This document shows, piece after piece, positions 13,094 to 13,684 of a stretch of 13,684 nt of DNA; positions within the stretch are counted from its first letter, which is position 1; each line of letters starts with the position of its first letter. Under the pieces are notes generated by a model. That model did no database searches. It was not told the DNA's origin and worked only from the letters and a program-made list of their open reading frames with translations. The DNA lies in the NCBI GenBank assembly GCA_003167475.1, contig PMTB01000251.1, positions 1 through 13,684 on the forward strand. The letters run 5' to 3'. The position numbers and the translations under genes were made by a program. Source of the stretch: a candidate division FCPU426 bacterium. GTDB taxonomy: Bacteria > Oederibacteriota > PGYV01 > Palsa-1178.

Positions 13094-13684
13094 TTATTCC
13101 TCAAGTTTTACCCCGCCGCCCTGCAGCGGTATGGAGCTTGATACTTTGACGGTTTCCCTGCCTGATTCAATGGACCTGCCTGACTTGTCCTTGACCTTCA
13201 TGACAAGCTTATATTCGCCGTCCCCGACAGGCAATCCCCTGTCGTCCTTGCCGTTCCATATGATGGAAGCGGGCGGATTGTCGTCGCCGCTGTAGGTCCT
13301 CACCGCGTCCCCATCCTCATTTATGACGTTCAATTCCCATTCGCTTATAGGGTACTTGGTAACGGCGTATATGGATATGGTGGTGTTTTTCTTCATGCCA
13401 ACCGGCGAAAATATGCTCGGGTCTGCTTTTAAGTTTATGTCAAAACCGCCGAAAGCCAGTGTCAGCGAGAGCCTGTGCGTTAGCCCCAGGTCCTGGCTCG
13501 ATAATGAATAGTCTATCCTGACAGGTTTTATAAAGTAACCCGCGCCGAAAGTAAGCTCTGTCTCGTCAAGCCCGACCCTTAAAGCCAGGTCCTGTATGGG
13601 GTAAGCCTCGAGCCCGAACCTGAACTTAAAATCCTTGTCGGTGAAAGTTTTTTCAAGATCAAAAAGCGGTATAATCCTGTCGCC
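13094..13684 (-). CDS. PorV/PorQ-like outer-membrane barrel with C-terminal FlgD-like Ig domain (partial)
   Basis: The frame is open to the right edge, so the 5' end lies outside the window; 196 residues are visible. Reading past the first Met (13394-13396) shows that it is internal. The upstream 96 residues contain amphipathic beta-strand patterns such as FKFRFGLEAYPIQDLALRVG, LTFGAGYFIKPVRIDYSLS and QDLGLTHRLSLTLAFG, typical of the end of PorV/PorQ-family barrels. A FlgD-like Ig domain follows (about 107-180): ISEWELNVINEDG, SIIWNGKDDRG, then GDGEYKLVMKVKDKSG. It is probably exported to the outer membrane. PorV in Bacteroidota is an outer-membrane shuttle of the type IX secretion system, but the wider family has no settled function. 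The stop is 82 bp before the TPR gene start, so co-transcription is likely. Confidence 0.75.
   Translation of the reverse strand, partial: GDRIIPLFDLEKTFTDKDFKFRFGLEAYPIQDLALRVGLDETELTFGAGYFIKPVRIDYSLSSQDLGLTHRLSLTLAFGGFDINLKADPSIFSPVGMKKNTTISIYAVTKYPISEWELNVINEDGDAVRTYSGDDNPPASIIWNGKDDRGLPVGDGEYKLVMKVKDKSGRSIESGRETVKVSSSIPLQGGGVKLEE

Overview
The window looks like chromosomal DNA from an uncultured-type diderm (Gram-negative) bacterium. Envelope markers support this: an LptF/LptG-type LPS permease end, FtsEX with an EnvC-like murein hydrolase activator, ExbB/ExbD/TonB, and a PorV/PorQ-like outer-membrane barrel with a FlgD-like Ig domain. Barrels of that kind together with long TPR proteins are, from general knowledge, common in lineages such as Elusimicrobiota, Omnitrophota, 'Goldbacteria' and Bacteroidota/FCB relatives. 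The phylum is not resolved by sequence reading alone. No tRNA, rRNA, CRISPR, transposase or phage gene was seen.

Layout. Positions 1-337 (+ strand) carry the C-terminal end of an LptF/LptG permease. Positions 338-518 are a convergent intergenic gap filled largely by a 100-bp imperfect palindrome. Everything from 519 to the right edge is on the minus strand, so it is read from high to low coordinates. It forms two groups. Group A (13684 down to 5868) is: PorV/PorQ-like barrel with FlgD-like Ig domain (5' end outside the window), a 1041-residue exported TPR protein, ExbB, ExbD, a second ExbD, a TonB/TolA-like protein, an exported FlgD-Ig plus degenerate OmpA-like protein, and an unrecognised 187-residue protein. 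Group B (5737 down to 519) is: 6-phosphofructokinase, MBL/beta-CASP ribonuclease, FtsE, FtsX and the EnvC-like activator. A promoter-like sequence sits in the 130-bp gap between the groups.

How the genes may work together. Group A reads as a proton-motive-force-driven, cell-envelope-spanning machine. One ExbB-type channel subunit and two different ExbD subunits would energise a TonB/TolA-like rod. The TPR protein, the OmpA-fold protein and the barrel would be its periplasmic and outer-membrane partners. The architecture resembles Tol-Pal, and also the Myxococcus AglR/AglQ/AglS motor, which pairs one TolQ-like with two TolR-like subunits; no TonB-dependent receptor is visible. In group B, FtsE/FtsX/EnvC form the known ATP-driven switch for septal peptidoglycan splitting, here encoded as one tightly overlapping block behind a glycolytic and an RNA-processing gene.

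Several starts differ from the longest open frame. The beta-CASP gene starts with TTG; the EnvC-like gene and the upstream exbD start with GTG. FtsE, phosphofructokinase and the TPR protein start at internal ATGs with good ribosome binding sites. Two non-coding palindromic elements (391-490 and 3273-3335) are unexplained by the genes and may be dispersed repeats.
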